DNA from: Actinomycetota bacterium | GTDB taxonomy: Bacteria > Actinomycetota > Acidimicrobiia > Acidimicrobiales > RAAP-2 | Length of the DNA: 64,000 nt | NCBI GenBank assembly: GCA_021324355.1 | Contig: JAJPJD010000018.1 | Coordinates: 1 to 64,000, forward strand | Direction of reading: 5' to 3' | Part shown: positions 7,900-16,393 of the stretch, piece by piece | Position numbering within the stretch: position 1 is the stretch's first letter | Layout: every line of letters starts with the position of its first letter | Made by a program: the position numbers and the translations under genes | The notes under the pieces: model-generated | Told to the model about the DNA's origin: nothing | Seen by the model: the letters and a program-made list of their open reading frames with translations, nothing else | Databases searched by the model: none

Positions 7900-9918
7900 A
7901 TGACTCGGTTCCGGACCTGGCGGCTCGTCACCTATAACCTGCACGATCAGCGGGCCGTGCGACTGCTGAGCCGAGCGCACGACGTCGGGCAGGCGGGAAT
8001 GGCGATGGTGATCGGTCTGGTCCTGCTCATCTCGATCAGCGCTGGCACGCTGGCAGCCACCGCGATGCAGCATGACCCCTTGGTTTCCGAAGACGTGGTT
8101 CAGCACCTCGCCTATCGGGCTCTCGAGTCGGGCATCGACACTTATCTGGCGGCGATCAACCAGAACCCGAACCTGGTCAACTGCAACAGCAACAACACGT
8201 CGAGCACCAGCACCTCGTGCCCCTCTTCGGAGCTTCCGGCTCTCAACTCATGGGTGACGGTGACTGGGAACGCGAACAACCCGGTCACCGAGAAGTTCAT
8301 GTGGACCAACCCCGCGCTGTGCTTCAACACTGCGTGCAGCGCGGTGGGCTCGACGGCTGGGCAGACCCTCGACTACGTGAAGGAGCTGATCTACGGGGCC
8401 GCCAGCATCGGGCACATGGTGTCGTTCCAGAGCTCGTATGTCGATCTCACGCCCGAGAACGGGTTTCTCACCCACCTCTTCTGGAGCAACTACGAGTCCA
8501 CCGTGCCAGCGGCCGGGCAGACCCAGGACTGCACCTACGACTGGAACAATGACTACCAGGGCCCTGACATCACCCAACCGGGGAACTTCAACAGCTCGAA
8601 TTGCTCGGCGGTGTACTTCGGACCCCATGACGTCCTCTACGGTCCCATTTACACGAACGACTCGATCTATGTCTACGGGCAGCCGAACTTCGGCTCGAAC
8701 TCCAACCCGCAGACGGTTACCACCCATGACCCTCACTGTCTCTTCGTTGACCCGATCGACAACGTGGGGAGCCCGCCAGCCTGCTCGAATGCCCCTTCCT
8801 ACGTCGGCGCCTACAACCAGTCGACAAGCTCGGACAACGCCCCCTTCGAGCCCCTTCCCTCGACCGACAGCGCGCTGGCCAGCATCGCGGCCCGCAGTGG
8901 CTGCTTGTACTCAGGACCCACGACGATCACCCTCTCAAACTCGGGGACGACCGAGTACATGACCGTCACCAGCCCCGACACCCCCTACTCGTCGTCTGGG
9001 GTGAACGAGAACGATGCTCCGAGCAACCCGAACAACTGCGGGACCGGCAAGGTGCCGGCACCGGTCAATGGGGTGGTCTTCGTGCAGAACACGCCGTCGT
9101 CGCAGACCTGCCAGGCCTTCGCCAACCCCTTCGACGGCGAGGCCCCCAACGGGACCTACTCGCAGCTCGGCCTCTACTACGGCCAGACTGGCTCTCCTGA
9201 TTGCGAGGGCGACGCCTTCGTCCGCGGCACGGTGTCAGGAGCACTCACCATCGCCACTCAGAACGACATCGTGGTCGATGGGAACATCACCTATGCAGAC
9301 TGTGGCAGTTCCTTCAACAGCACGTACGCCAACCAGTGCGCCTACAACACCGCACCAGGGGTTCCCAATGACGTGCTTGGCCTGATCGCCTACGCCTACG
9401 TCGAGGTGGACCGGCCTCTTGCCACCTCCAACGGCACCACCTTCGTGATGACCAGCTGCGGGGCCCAGGGCGCACAGCCACCACCGCTGTGCGATCCGGG
9501 AGCCGGCGGCCTCACCATCGACGCCGCAATTCTGGCCCTCAACGACGGTTTCGGCGTGAACAACTACGCCTTCCAGGGCAACGGCAACTTCAACGGAAAC
9601 TCGGAGGGCGTCCTGGACGTCTACGGGACCATCGCCCAGGACTACCGACCCGCAGTCGGCACCTTCAGCGGGAACACTTTGGCCTCCGGCTACTCGAAGT
9701 ACTACGTCTGGGACAGCCGTCTGGAGTACGTGAACGTTCCCGACTATCTCGACCCGGGGACCCCGCACTGGTCTATCGCCTCGACCGCGGTCAACCAGGG
9801 AGTGGCTTGCACGGCGACCACACTGCTCCCGGGCTACTGGTCGCCCAACCAGAACTACGGCAGCTACCCGCAGTCGAGCGGGGAGCCCTACTGCGACACC
9901 GCCCCCAACCACCCCTGA
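7900..9918 (+). CDS. PilX-like pilus-associated surface protein
   Basis: A 672-residue protein. After a basic leader, GQAGMAMVIGLVLLISISAG resembles the PilX N-terminal motif, which carries a pilin-like helix without a standard Glu at +5. The ectodomain is long, Asn/Ser/Thr/Tyr-rich and contains paired cysteines; the stretch around 240-320 (LYGPIYTNDSIYVYG) and the C-terminal third (GNITYADCG, GVLDVYGTIAQDYRP) look like right-handed beta-helix or adhesin-type structure, in the manner of PilX/PilY1-associated proteins. Last gene of the riboswitch-controlled operon; a strong hairpin at 9956-9996 follows. Export to the surface is inferred from the pilin-like helix. Confidence 0.68.
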   Translation: MTRFRTWRLVTYNLHDQRAVRLLSRAHDVGQAGMAMVIGLVLLISISAGTLAATAMQHDPLVSEDVVQHLAYRALESGIDTYLAAINQNPNLVNCNSNNTSSTSTSCPSSELPALNSWVTVTGNANNPVTEKFMWTNPALCFNTACSAVGSTAGQTLDYVKELIYGAASIGHMVSFQSSYVDLTPENGFLTHLFWSNYESTVPAAGQTQDCTYDWNNDYQGPDITQPGNFNSSNCSAVYFGPHDVLYGPIYTNDSIYVYGQPNFGSNSNPQTVTTHDPHCLFVDPIDNVGSPPACSNAPSYVGAYNQSTSSDNAPFEPLPSTDSALASIAARSGCLYSGPTTITLSNSGTTEYMTVTSPDTPYSSSGVNENDAPSNPNNCGTGKVPAPVNGVVFVQNTPSSQTCQAFANPFDGEAPNGTYSQLGLYYGQTGSPDCEGDAFVRGTVSGALTIATQNDIVVDGNITYADCGSSFNSTYANQCAYNTAPGVPNDVLGLIAYAYVEVDRPLATSNGTTFVMTSCGAQGAQPPPLCDPGAGGLTIDAAILALNDGFGVNNYAFQGNGNFNGNSEGVLDVYGTIAQDYRPAVGTFSGNTLASGYSKYYVWDSRLEYVNVPDYLDPGTPHWSIASTAVNQGVACTATTLLPGYWSPNQNYGSYPQSSGEPYCDTAPNHP

Positions 9919-9955
9919 GTCGGCCAGGAGCGGTGCTGGACGCGGCGCCGACCGC

Positions 9956-9996
9956 GCGCGTCCCCGGCCCGCTGGCCCATCGGCCGGCGGACGCGC
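9956..9996. terminator. Strong bidirectional hairpin between convergent genes
   Basis: GCGCGTCC-CCGGCC (9956-9969) pairs with GGCCGG-C-GGACGCGC (9982-9996), a 14-bp G+C-rich stem with one bulged C and a 12-base loop. It lies between the stop of the PilX-like gene (9918, plus) and the stop of the FtsH-like gene (9998, minus). There is no U-tract, as is common in actinobacteria. Confidence 0.6.
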
Positions 9997-9997
9997 C

Positions 9998-11923
9998 CTA
10001 GCTCGGGTGACCGTCTGACGAGCGAGCGCGCGACGAGACGCGCGCCACCAGATCGAGGGCGGCGCGCTGAGGGTCCTGATCTGCGAGCACCGTTCCGGCG
10101 GCCGATCCGATGACAGCCGAGATCTCGCTTCCGACCAGCTCGTTTCGTTCGAGCAGGGCGTCACGCAAGGCCTCGACCACGCAGCGGTGCTCCCGCAGCA
10201 TCGTGCTGGCTTCCTCCTTGCACCGGGCGAGGAGCCGCTCGACCTCCTCTCGCCCCTTCTCGTGCTCGAGCACCCGGGCTGCCGGGTCGGTGCTGCCAGT
10301 GAGGCCGGGGGAGTTGTCGGCGATCAGCGAGCTTCCCATGCCCAGAGACCCGACCATCTGGCAGGCGGTTGCGGTGGCCGAGGCCAGATCCCCGCCGACC
10401 CCCGACGAGGACTCCCCGAAGAACAGCTCTTCGGCGGCCATACCACCCATCGCAATCTGGATCAGCGCCCGCATCTCGCTCTTGGTCCGAGTGAACCGCT
10501 CCTCGGCATCGGAGTGGGCAAGCAGACCAAGAGCGTCGCGCCGCTTGACAATGCTGAGCACGTCGAGGGAGCGTCCGCGCCCGACCAGCCAGGCGACGGT
10601 GGCATGGCCAGCCTCATGGGTGGCGATCATGCGGCGTTCGGCCTCGGTGTACACCGTCTCGTGCGCGAGCCCGATCTCGTTGGCCATCTTGGCGGTGGTG
10701 ATATCGGACCACGACAGCTCTGTTGCTCCTCGCCGCAGCGCCCAGACCAGCGCCTCGTCCAACAGGTGCTCGATCCTTACCGGTGAGTACCCCTGCGTCA
10801 TGCCGGCCAGCGCGTCGCGGCGAGCGGGGTCGTCGAGCTCGGCCTGGTGGGCCTTCTTCTCCAGGTAGTAGTCGATGATCTCCCGGCGCCCGGCTCTGGT
10901 CGGCAGGTCGAAGTAGATCGAGCGGTCGAATCGTCCCGGCCTGAGCAGGGCCGGATCGAGATCGCTGGCCCGGTTGGTCGCGCCGATCACCAAGATGTTG
11001 GCCGGCTGCACCGGCCGTTTGCGGAGCTGGTGGCTCCTGGGCAGCCACTGGTTGGCGAAGTCGATCGCAAGACCACGGACCCGGGCCCACAGCGTAGGGA
11101 CCTCGAACGACTGGAGCTGGATCAGCAGCTCGTTGACCACCCCGGCGATCCCCTCCCGGGGTCCGATCCCGTTATGAGCCCGGGCGGCCCCGATGGCGTC
11201 GATCTCCTCGATGAACCCGATGGCACCCCCCTCCCGCCGGGCGTGACGCCGAAGTGCCCGGAAGTAGGAGCGGATCTTTCGGTTGGTCGCCCCGTAGTAC
11301 ATGGATTGGAAGGCCGACGAGGACACGAAGAGGAAGGGGACCTGGGCCTCGGCAGCCAGGGCTTTGGCCAGGTACGTCTTCCCGGTCCCCGGCGGGCCTT
11401 CGAACAGGATGCCCCGGCGGGGCGTGCCGCCCATCCCTTGAGCGAAGGTGCGGTGGGCGAGGAACAAGTTGAGGGTCCGGCGGACCTCGTCGACGACCGG
11501 TCCTGCGCCTTTCACGTCCTCGAAGCGGACGTCGAGCTCGCCCGGGCGGTACAGCACATGGGGCGACCGGCCGGCACCGAGCAGCGAGACCGCCACCAGG
11601 GCGCCGAGCAGGGCGAGGAGCACAGCTGCGGGCAGGTAGTGAAGCTCATTGGGGGTGAGGTGGGGCAGCGAGAGCCCACCGCGGTGCCAGGCCAGGTCCC
11701 GGATCCCCAGCCAGGCTGCAATTGGGGTGAGAACCAGGGCCGCCACGAGAAGGCGACGCTGTCTGGCCCGTTCCCGGCTGCGGGCGACATCGGCACCGTC
11801 GAGGACCCCCGCCCCGGCCAGCTCGGCCAGGTCGGCGACAGGGCCGGCGCCCGGTCCAGGGGACCTGACTGAGGGGTCGGGGGCTGCGGGGGTGTTGGTG
11901 GCGTCCGTCTGCTTCGGCTCCAT
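9998..11923 (-). CDS. Atypical FtsH-like AAA+ zinc metalloprotease
   Basis: The start is an ATG at 11923 (MEPKQTD) preceded by AAAGGA; the frame remains open to 12169 but that extension is not protein-like. The 641-residue product has two membrane segments (about 58-73 and 96-116), Walker A GPPGTGKT (176-183), the arginine-finger region LDPALLRPGRFDRS, and the zinc motif HEAGH (436-440) with a downstream Asp ligand in GVGGDLASATATA. It departs from classical FtsH: Walker B reads GFIEEIDAIG, with Glu for the magnesium Asp, and about 33 residues (275-307) are inserted before the ANILVIGATNR sensor strand. It presumably degrades membrane or unfolded proteins with ATP, but it is not necessarily the housekeeping FtsH. 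Confidence 0.85.
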   Translation of the reverse strand: MEPKQTDATNTPAAPDPSVRSPGPGAGPVADLAELAGAGVLDGADVARSRERARQRRLLVAALVLTPIAAWLGIRDLAWHRGGLSLPHLTPNELHYLPAAVLLALLGALVAVSLLGAGRSPHVLYRPGELDVRFEDVKGAGPVVDEVRRTLNLFLAHRTFAQGMGGTPRRGILFEGPPGTGKTYLAKALAAEAQVPFLFVSSSAFQSMYYGATNRKIRSYFRALRRHARREGGAIGFIEEIDAIGAARAHNGIGPREGIAGVVNELLIQLQSFEVPTLWARVRGLAIDFANQWLPRSHQLRKRPVQPANILVIGATNRASDLDPALLRPGRFDRSIYFDLPTRAGRREIIDYYLEKKAHQAELDDPARRDALAGMTQGYSPVRIEHLLDEALVWALRRGATELSWSDITTAKMANEIGLAHETVYTEAERRMIATHEAGHATVAWLVGRGRSLDVLSIVKRRDALGLLAHSDAEERFTRTKSEMRALIQIAMGGMAAEELFFGESSSGVGGDLASATATACQMVGSLGMGSSLIADNSPGLTGSTDPAARVLEHEKGREEVERLLARCKEEASTMLREHRCVVEALRDALLERNELVGSEISAVIGSAAGTVLADQDPQRAALDLVARVSSRARSSDGHPS

Positions 11924-12171
11924 GGGCCGTCCTTTCGGCTCACCCGAAAGGGCGTCGGTTTCGCCACTCGCTCCCCGCCGGGCAGGCGACCACATGAGCC
12001 CGGCGGATCGATGCTCCGCCCCTGGTGCCAGCGGTGTTGGGGCACCGCCGGCAGTTTGCACCGATCTGTGTCTCCCCAGCGTCCCACACCTGTCCCGACC
12101 TGGGAAAGTGGGATTCGCTGGCGCTGCTCGGCCACGTTGCACGCGGGCACAGTTCGTGGTGGGCTGCACCG

Positions 12172-13158
12172 ATGCCCCGGACGTCCCTGTCCAGCGCGAC
12201 GTCGCCGGCCGAGCGGCTCCGACAGCGGTTGGCCGGAGCCCTCCCCGAGCCGGTGGTCGACGCCATCCAGTCCCTCCGGGGACGTCCGCGCCCGGAGGTC
12301 ATCACCCTCGGGGAGCTGGACGGCAAGCTCGCCCAGGCGGCCGAGCTCTTCGCCAGTTCGGAGGACGCCGCCCGCCGGTTCCTCCAGAGCTTCCGCCTCG
12401 CCCTGCCGGCGGGCCGACCGGCGGACCCCTTCACTGACCAGTACCGGGAGTGGGTGTGGGACCTCTACCGCCAGGTGTCTGGCCGCCCCAGCTACTCGCT
12501 GGCCAACGAGGCCAGCTCGTTCGACCTCGAGGAGGCGGTGGCCACGCCGTACCCGTACTCGACCCGCTCGACCACGGTGGTGGGCGAGGAGCTGATGGGG
12601 CGGGGGTTCCTCATCGCTGCCCTCGGCCTCGTCCCGCCAGCCCGCATCGTCGAATTCGGCTCCGGGTGGGGCAACCTGACCCTGGACCTCGCGGCGATCG
12701 GCTTCTCGGTTACCGCGGTAGAGGTCGAGGCCAAGTTCTGCGCCCTGACCGAGCGGCGGTGCCGCCACCGGGACCGGGTGTCGATCGTGCACGCCGGCAT
12801 GCTCGAATTCGAGCCTGAGGAGCCATTCGACGCCGCCATCTTCTACGAGTCATTCCACCACTGCGCTGACCATCTGGCGATGCTGGAGCGGCTCCAGCGG
12901 ATCGTCCGACCGGGGGGATCGGTGTTGTGGGCGGCAGAGCCGATCGCTCCCATGAGCTACCCGTGGGGCCTTCGGCTCGACGGGTACTCGCTGTGGTCGA
13001 CCCGCACCTACGGCTGGCTCGAGCTGGGATTCGACGAGGACTACTTCGCCGAGGCACTTGCTCGCACCGGCTGGAGGGGCTGCCGTCAGCGGCTGCGGGC
13101 CGGTTCGCCGCTGGCAGACGTCATCAGGGCGACCAGGGACCCCGACCCGCGGTTGTGA
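12172..13158 (+). CDS. SAM-dependent class I methyltransferase
   Basis: A 328-residue protein from the ATG at 12172 (MPRTSLSS). The N-terminal third is helical (DQYREWVWDLYRQVSGRPSY), followed by a Rossmann methyltransferase domain: IVEFGSGWGNLTLDLA is the SAM-binding loop, VTAVEVEAKFC the acidic strand, and AAIFYESFHHCADH and RIVRPGGSVLWAAEP are motif IV/post-motif regions of the Methyltransf_23 type. The C-terminus (YGWLELGFDEDYF) resembles enzymes acting on lipids or sugars. It is divergent from the FtsH-like gene, with a 248-base shared upstream region. Substrate unknown. Confidence 0.72.
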   Translation: MPRTSLSSATSPAERLRQRLAGALPEPVVDAIQSLRGRPRPEVITLGELDGKLAQAAELFASSEDAARRFLQSFRLALPAGRPADPFTDQYREWVWDLYRQVSGRPSYSLANEASSFDLEEAVATPYPYSTRSTTVVGEELMGRGFLIAALGLVPPARIVEFGSGWGNLTLDLAAIGFSVTAVEVEAKFCALTERRCRHRDRVSIVHAGMLEFEPEEPFDAAIFYESFHHCADHLAMLERLQRIVRPGGSVLWAAEPIAPMSYPWGLRLDGYSLWSTRTYGWLELGFDEDYFAEALARTGWRGCRQRLRAGSPLADVIRATRDPDPRL

Positions 13159-13195
13159 GGAGCGGAGCCGCTGGTTGGCCCTCGACAGTGCCAGC

Positions 13196-13699
13196 TCAGG
13201 CGACCGCCTGCGGACGGCGCCCAAGATCAGCGCACTGGAGGCAGACCCGCTCGGGGATGACCCCGACCCGCATCAGCAACGAGAAGATCTTGCAGCCGAG
13301 GCACAGCCCCAGCCCAGCCTCGAGCGCCGCCGCCGCGATCAGCGGAACCAGCACGAACCGGGCAACCCCCCAGCCGGAGAGAGACCAGGCGAGCAGGGCC
13401 GCCGTGCTCAGCGCGGCACCGATGGCCTGCGCGAACCGCTTCGGGGGGCCGGGGACCGGTCGGGGTGCCACCGGGAGCAGCTTGGGGCCCAGGCGGGTGG
13501 CCAGCTGCCCGAGCGGGCTCAGGGTGGGCCCGGTGAGCACGCGAGCCCAGAACCCGTAGGTCAAAGGGACGAGGAGCCACGGCTGCGCTAGCCCGAGCGC
13601 CAGCCCGCTCATGACCACCACGCCCGCTGCCACCAAGCGGGCTGCCACCTCGTTCACCGGGTCCGGGAACGAGAACACCGCTCGACCTTGCTGCGCCAC
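13196..13699 (-). CDS. DUF4395-family membrane protein
   Basis: A 167-residue protein with a conserved FPDPVNEVAARLVAAGV start, about four hydrophobic segments, and the C-terminal signature GLCLGCKIFSLLMRVGVIP...CLQC of the DUF4395 family, whose members sit in the membrane and are often near thiosulfate/sulfurtransferase or redox genes. The GTG at 13699 is preceded by GGAGGGG; an upstream TTG at 13720 is less likely. The gene begins 10 bases after the metal ABC permease stop, so it is probably the last cistron of that operon. The two Cys pairs (GLCLGC, CLQC) could bind metal; this is a guess. Confidence 0.72.
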   Translation of the reverse strand: MAQQGRAVFSFPDPVNEVAARLVAAGVVVMSGLALGLAQPWLLVPLTYGFWARVLTGPTLSPLGQLATRLGPKLLPVAPRPVPGPPKRFAQAIGAALSTAALLAWSLSGWGVARFVLVPLIAAAALEAGLGLCLGCKIFSLLMRVGVIPERVCLQCADLGRRPQAVA

Positions 13700-13709
13700 T
13701 GCCCCTCCG

Positions 13710-14594
13710 TCAGCTCTCAACGGTCAACCGTCGCCGCCGACCACCTATTCCCTGGCCGGTCGCCAGCCGAGCCAGGGCGTAGGCGAGGAAGGCCAGGCTG
13801 GTGATGAAGAAGCTGACCGGGTAGGCGAAGTAGTAGCCGATGGCAAGGCCGAGCCAGCTGCAGGCCAGTGCCAGGCCGACCGCGACCGCCATGGCTGACC
13901 CCGGCCGAACGGTGAGCCGTTCGGCCACTGCCGCCGGAGTGACCAGCAGGGCGAAGATCAACAAGACGCCAACCACCTGGACAGCCACCGCGACCGCAAG
14001 GGCCAGCGTCAGGAGGAAGGCGATCGACAGCAGCCGGGCCGGCACCCGCCGAGCCACCGCAACCTCTTCGTCGACCGAGGCGAACAGAAGAGGGCGGTAC
14101 ATGGCGGCCATGCTGACCACGGCCACCGCCCCCACTGCGGCCGTCACCACCAGGTCGGACGGCGAGATCCCGAGAATCTCGCCGAACAGGATCGAGTAGG
14201 CCTCGGTCGAGAATCCGTTGTAGAGAGAGATGAACAAGACACCGAGGCCGAGCATGAAGGCCAGCACGATGCCGATGACCGTGTCGCGGTCCCGCAGGTG
14301 CTGGCCGAGGGAGCCCATCACCAGCGCCCCGCCGAGGCAGAAGGCGAGCAGACCCCAGACCGGGTTGATCCCCAGGACGACCGCCCCGGCTGCCCCGGCG
14401 AAACCGACGTGGGACAGGGCATGGGCGGCGAAGGCGGTTCGGCGAAGGACCACGTTGTAGCCCACCACCCCGGCGACCACCGAGACGATCGCCGCCGAGA
14501 GGAAGGCGTTGCGCATGAACTGGTAGGAGAGCATCTGGGAGAGGTCCGACCACAGGTTCCAGCTGAAGGTGGCTCCTCCGGCAGCGGCGGTCAC
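13710..14594 (-). CDS. Zn/Mn-type ABC transporter permease
   Basis: A 294-residue polytopic protein of the ABC-3 (ZnuB/MntB) permease family: YQFMRNAFLSAAIVSVVAGVVG at the start, then VVLRRTAFAAHALSHVGFAGAAGA, the family's conserved substrate-channel helix with AHALSHVGFAG, and LLIFALLVTPAAVA near the end. It starts with a GTG that overlaps the ATPase stop (GTGA). Together with the ATPase and binding protein upstream it forms a complete importer for a divalent metal; the divergent Fur/Zur-type regulator makes zinc the best guess. Confidence 0.88.
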   Translation of the reverse strand: MTAAAGGATFSWNLWSDLSQMLSYQFMRNAFLSAAIVSVVAGVVGYNVVLRRTAFAAHALSHVGFAGAAGAVVLGINPVWGLLAFCLGGALVMGSLGQHLRDRDTVIGIVLAFMLGLGVLFISLYNGFSTEAYSILFGEILGISPSDLVVTAAVGAVAVVSMAAMYRPLLFASVDEEVAVARRVPARLLSIAFLLTLALAVAVAVQVVGVLLIFALLVTPAAVAERLTVRPGSAMAVAVGLALACSWLGLAIGYYFAYPVSFFITSLAFLAYALARLATGQGIGGRRRRLTVES

Positions 14595-15430
14595 GGTCTG
14601 GTTCCCGGGGACGGCTGGTGGGGGTGCGCGGTTTCCTCCTCGATGCCGACCACGAACCGCCGGCCTCGACTGTCAACCAGCACCTCGACTGGCGCACCGT
14701 AGAGGTCGGAGAGCACGGCCGAGGTCACCACCTGGTCAGGCGGTCCGAAGGCGATCCGTCCGTTGGCCACGTAGCAGACCAGGTCGATGACCGTCCGCAG
14801 GGGGTTGAGGTCGTGGGCGACCAGCAGGACGGTGAGCCGTCGCTCGGCGGCCACCGTCGAGATCAGCTCGACCATCGCAGCCTGGTTGGCGACGTCCAGA
14901 CTGGCCAACGGCTCGTCGAGGAGCAGGAGCTCTGGTTCGCCGACCAGGGCCTGAGCCAGCAGGAGGCGCTGACGCTCACCGCCGGACATTGCGCCGAGCT
15001 TGCGGTTGGCGTAGCTGGCGGCCCCGACCGCCTCCACTGCTTGCCGAAGCGCCTGGTCCTGTCGGGCGCGCGGTTGCCACGGGGCCCGGAAGCCGAAGCG
15101 ATGGCCGTCGAGCCCGAGCCGGACGAGGTCGATCCCCCGGAAGGCGATCTGGGGATCGAGAGTCCGGGCTTGGGGCACATAGCCGATCGAGGGGTTCCCC
15201 CGGCGGGGCGGCTCGCCGAGTACCTCCAACCGACCGGCGAGCGGCGTGAGCAGGCCGAGGAGCTGGCGGAGGAGGGTGGACTTGCCCGAGCCGTTGGGCC
15301 CGAGGACCGCCACGAACGAGCCCCGCTCGATGTCGAAGGTCGCCCCGGACCACACCGGCCGGTCGCCGTATCCGGCGGCCAGGTCATGGGCGCAGACTGC
15401 CGGCCGGCCTGAGTGGAGGGTCGGGCTCAC
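14591..15430 (-). CDS. Zn/Mn-type ABC transporter ATP-binding protein
   Basis: A 279-residue ATPase. Walker A is GPNGSGKST, the signature motif MSGGERQR, Walker B LLLLDEPLASLD and the switch histidine lies in LLVAHDLNPL. The C-terminus (GPPDQVVTSAVLSDLYGAPVEVL) is typical of ZnuC/MntA-type subunits. The GTG at 15430 overlaps the stop of the binding-protein gene (GTGA), which decides the start against an upstream GTG at 15487. It energises metal uptake with the adjacent permease. Confidence 0.9.
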   Translation of the reverse strand: MSPTLHSGRPAVCAHDLAAGYGDRPVWSGATFDIERGSFVAVLGPNGSGKSTLLRQLLGLLTPLAGRLEVLGEPPRRGNPSIGYVPQARTLDPQIAFRGIDLVRLGLDGHRFGFRAPWQPRARQDQALRQAVEAVGAASYANRKLGAMSGGERQRLLLAQALVGEPELLLLDEPLASLDVANQAAMVELISTVAAERRLTVLLVAHDLNPLRTVIDLVCYVANGRIAFGPPDQVVTSAVLSDLYGAPVEVLVDSRGRRFVVGIEEETAHPHQPSPGTRP

Positions 15431-16332
15431 CGGACACGGGCCCGGGCCAGCGCCGCCCCCAGGCGGTCGAGCTCGCCCACCATCCACCGTTGGAAGGTCG
15501 TGGTCGGCGGGACCATGGTCTCAGAGACCGGGACCACCGGGATGTGCCGGGCCCGGGCCGCGGCGACCAAGCCGTCCGTGAGCGGGGTGACGGTCTGGGT
15601 GTTGTAGATCAGCACCGCCAGCTGGTGGCTGTCGATCTGGTGCTGAACGGTGACGAGCGTGTCGATCGGTGGATCCACTCCTTCGGAGACCGCGTCCATG
15701 AACGCGGGCGGGGTGACCAGCCGAAGCCCGAGGTCGCGTGCCAGGTAGACAAAGATGCTCTCGGTTGAGCCGACTGGAGTGCCGGCATACCGAGCTCGCA
15801 GGGCGGCGAGCTCCGAGCGGTAGCCGGCGAGCGCCGACTCGACGGCGCTATGCCGGGTGACGAAGTAGGCCCGCTCGGTGGGCACCATGGCCGAGTAGTC
15901 CGCGCTGATCGCGTTGACGACCGCGGCGACGTCGGGCGGGTCATACCACAGGTGCGGATTCGCGCCGTGCGGCACGTGCAGGAGGCTGGCCACGTCGAGC
16001 ACCCGGCGGCCGGGCCGGGGCTGGGCGGCAAGAAGCTTGCCCGCCCAGGTGTCGTACCCGGCCCCGTTGACGATCACCAGGTCAGCCGCGGCGAAGAGCC
16101 GGGCGTCGGCAGGGTTGCTCTCGTACTCGTGGGGGTCGGCGTTGGGGTCGGTGACGATGCTGGTCACTCGGACCATCCGGCCGCCCAGCTGGGCGGCCAG
16201 GCTGCCCCAGAAGTCCTCGGCCGCCACCACTCGGAGCACCTTCGGTGCCTGGGCGGCGCTGGCCGGCGTGGCAGCCGCCATCGGGGCCAGTGCGCTCAGC
16301 ACACCGAGGAGGAGGCTGGCCAGTCGTCGCAC
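15427..16332 (-). CDS. Zn/Mn-type ABC transporter substrate-binding lipoprotein-like protein
   Basis: A 301-residue protein of the cluster A-I (ZnuA/TroA) family. It begins at a GTG (16332) with a Sec signal (VRRLASLLLGVLSALAPMAA...ASAA). Conserved features are VVAAEDFWGSLAAQLGG, DPNADPHEYE with a ligand His, NPHLWYDPPDVAAV with another His, and YNTQTVTPLTDGL near the end. No lipobox Cys is evident, so it may be soluble or membrane-held by its signal. The His-rich loop of classical ZnuA is absent, so the metal cannot be fixed from sequence. The start codon lies 3 bases from the AT-rich Fur-family box. Confidence 0.87.
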   Translation of the reverse strand: MRRLASLLLGVLSALAPMAAATPASAAQAPKVLRVVAAEDFWGSLAAQLGGRMVRVTSIVTDPNADPHEYESNPADARLFAAADLVIVNGAGYDTWAGKLLAAQPRPGRRVLDVASLLHVPHGANPHLWYDPPDVAAVVNAISADYSAMVPTERAYFVTRHSAVESALAGYRSELAALRARYAGTPVGSTESIFVYLARDLGLRLVTPPAFMDAVSEGVDPPIDTLVTVQHQIDSHQLAVLIYNTQTVTPLTDGLVAAARARHIPVVPVSETMVPPTTTFQRWMVGELDRLGAALARARVR

Positions 16333-16335
16333 GTG

Positions 16336-16355
16336 GTAATAATAACGATAATGAC
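16336..16355. promoter_or_regulatory. Fur/Zur-type operator between the metal importer and its regulator
   Basis: GTAATAATAACGATAATGAC is strikingly AT-rich in this G+C-rich DNA and is an imperfect palindrome built from spaced ATnAT half-sites, matching 12 of 20 positions with its own reverse complement, in the style of Fur-family boxes. It lies between the divergent importer (start 16332, minus) and the Fur-family gene (start 16394, plus). Because it almost touches the importer start codon, that transcript must be leaderless or nearly so, and bound repressor would cover its initiation site. Confidence 0.7.
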
Positions 16356-16393
16356 TTTGGATTTCCAAGTTCCGGCCACCGGTCGGGGGTAAC

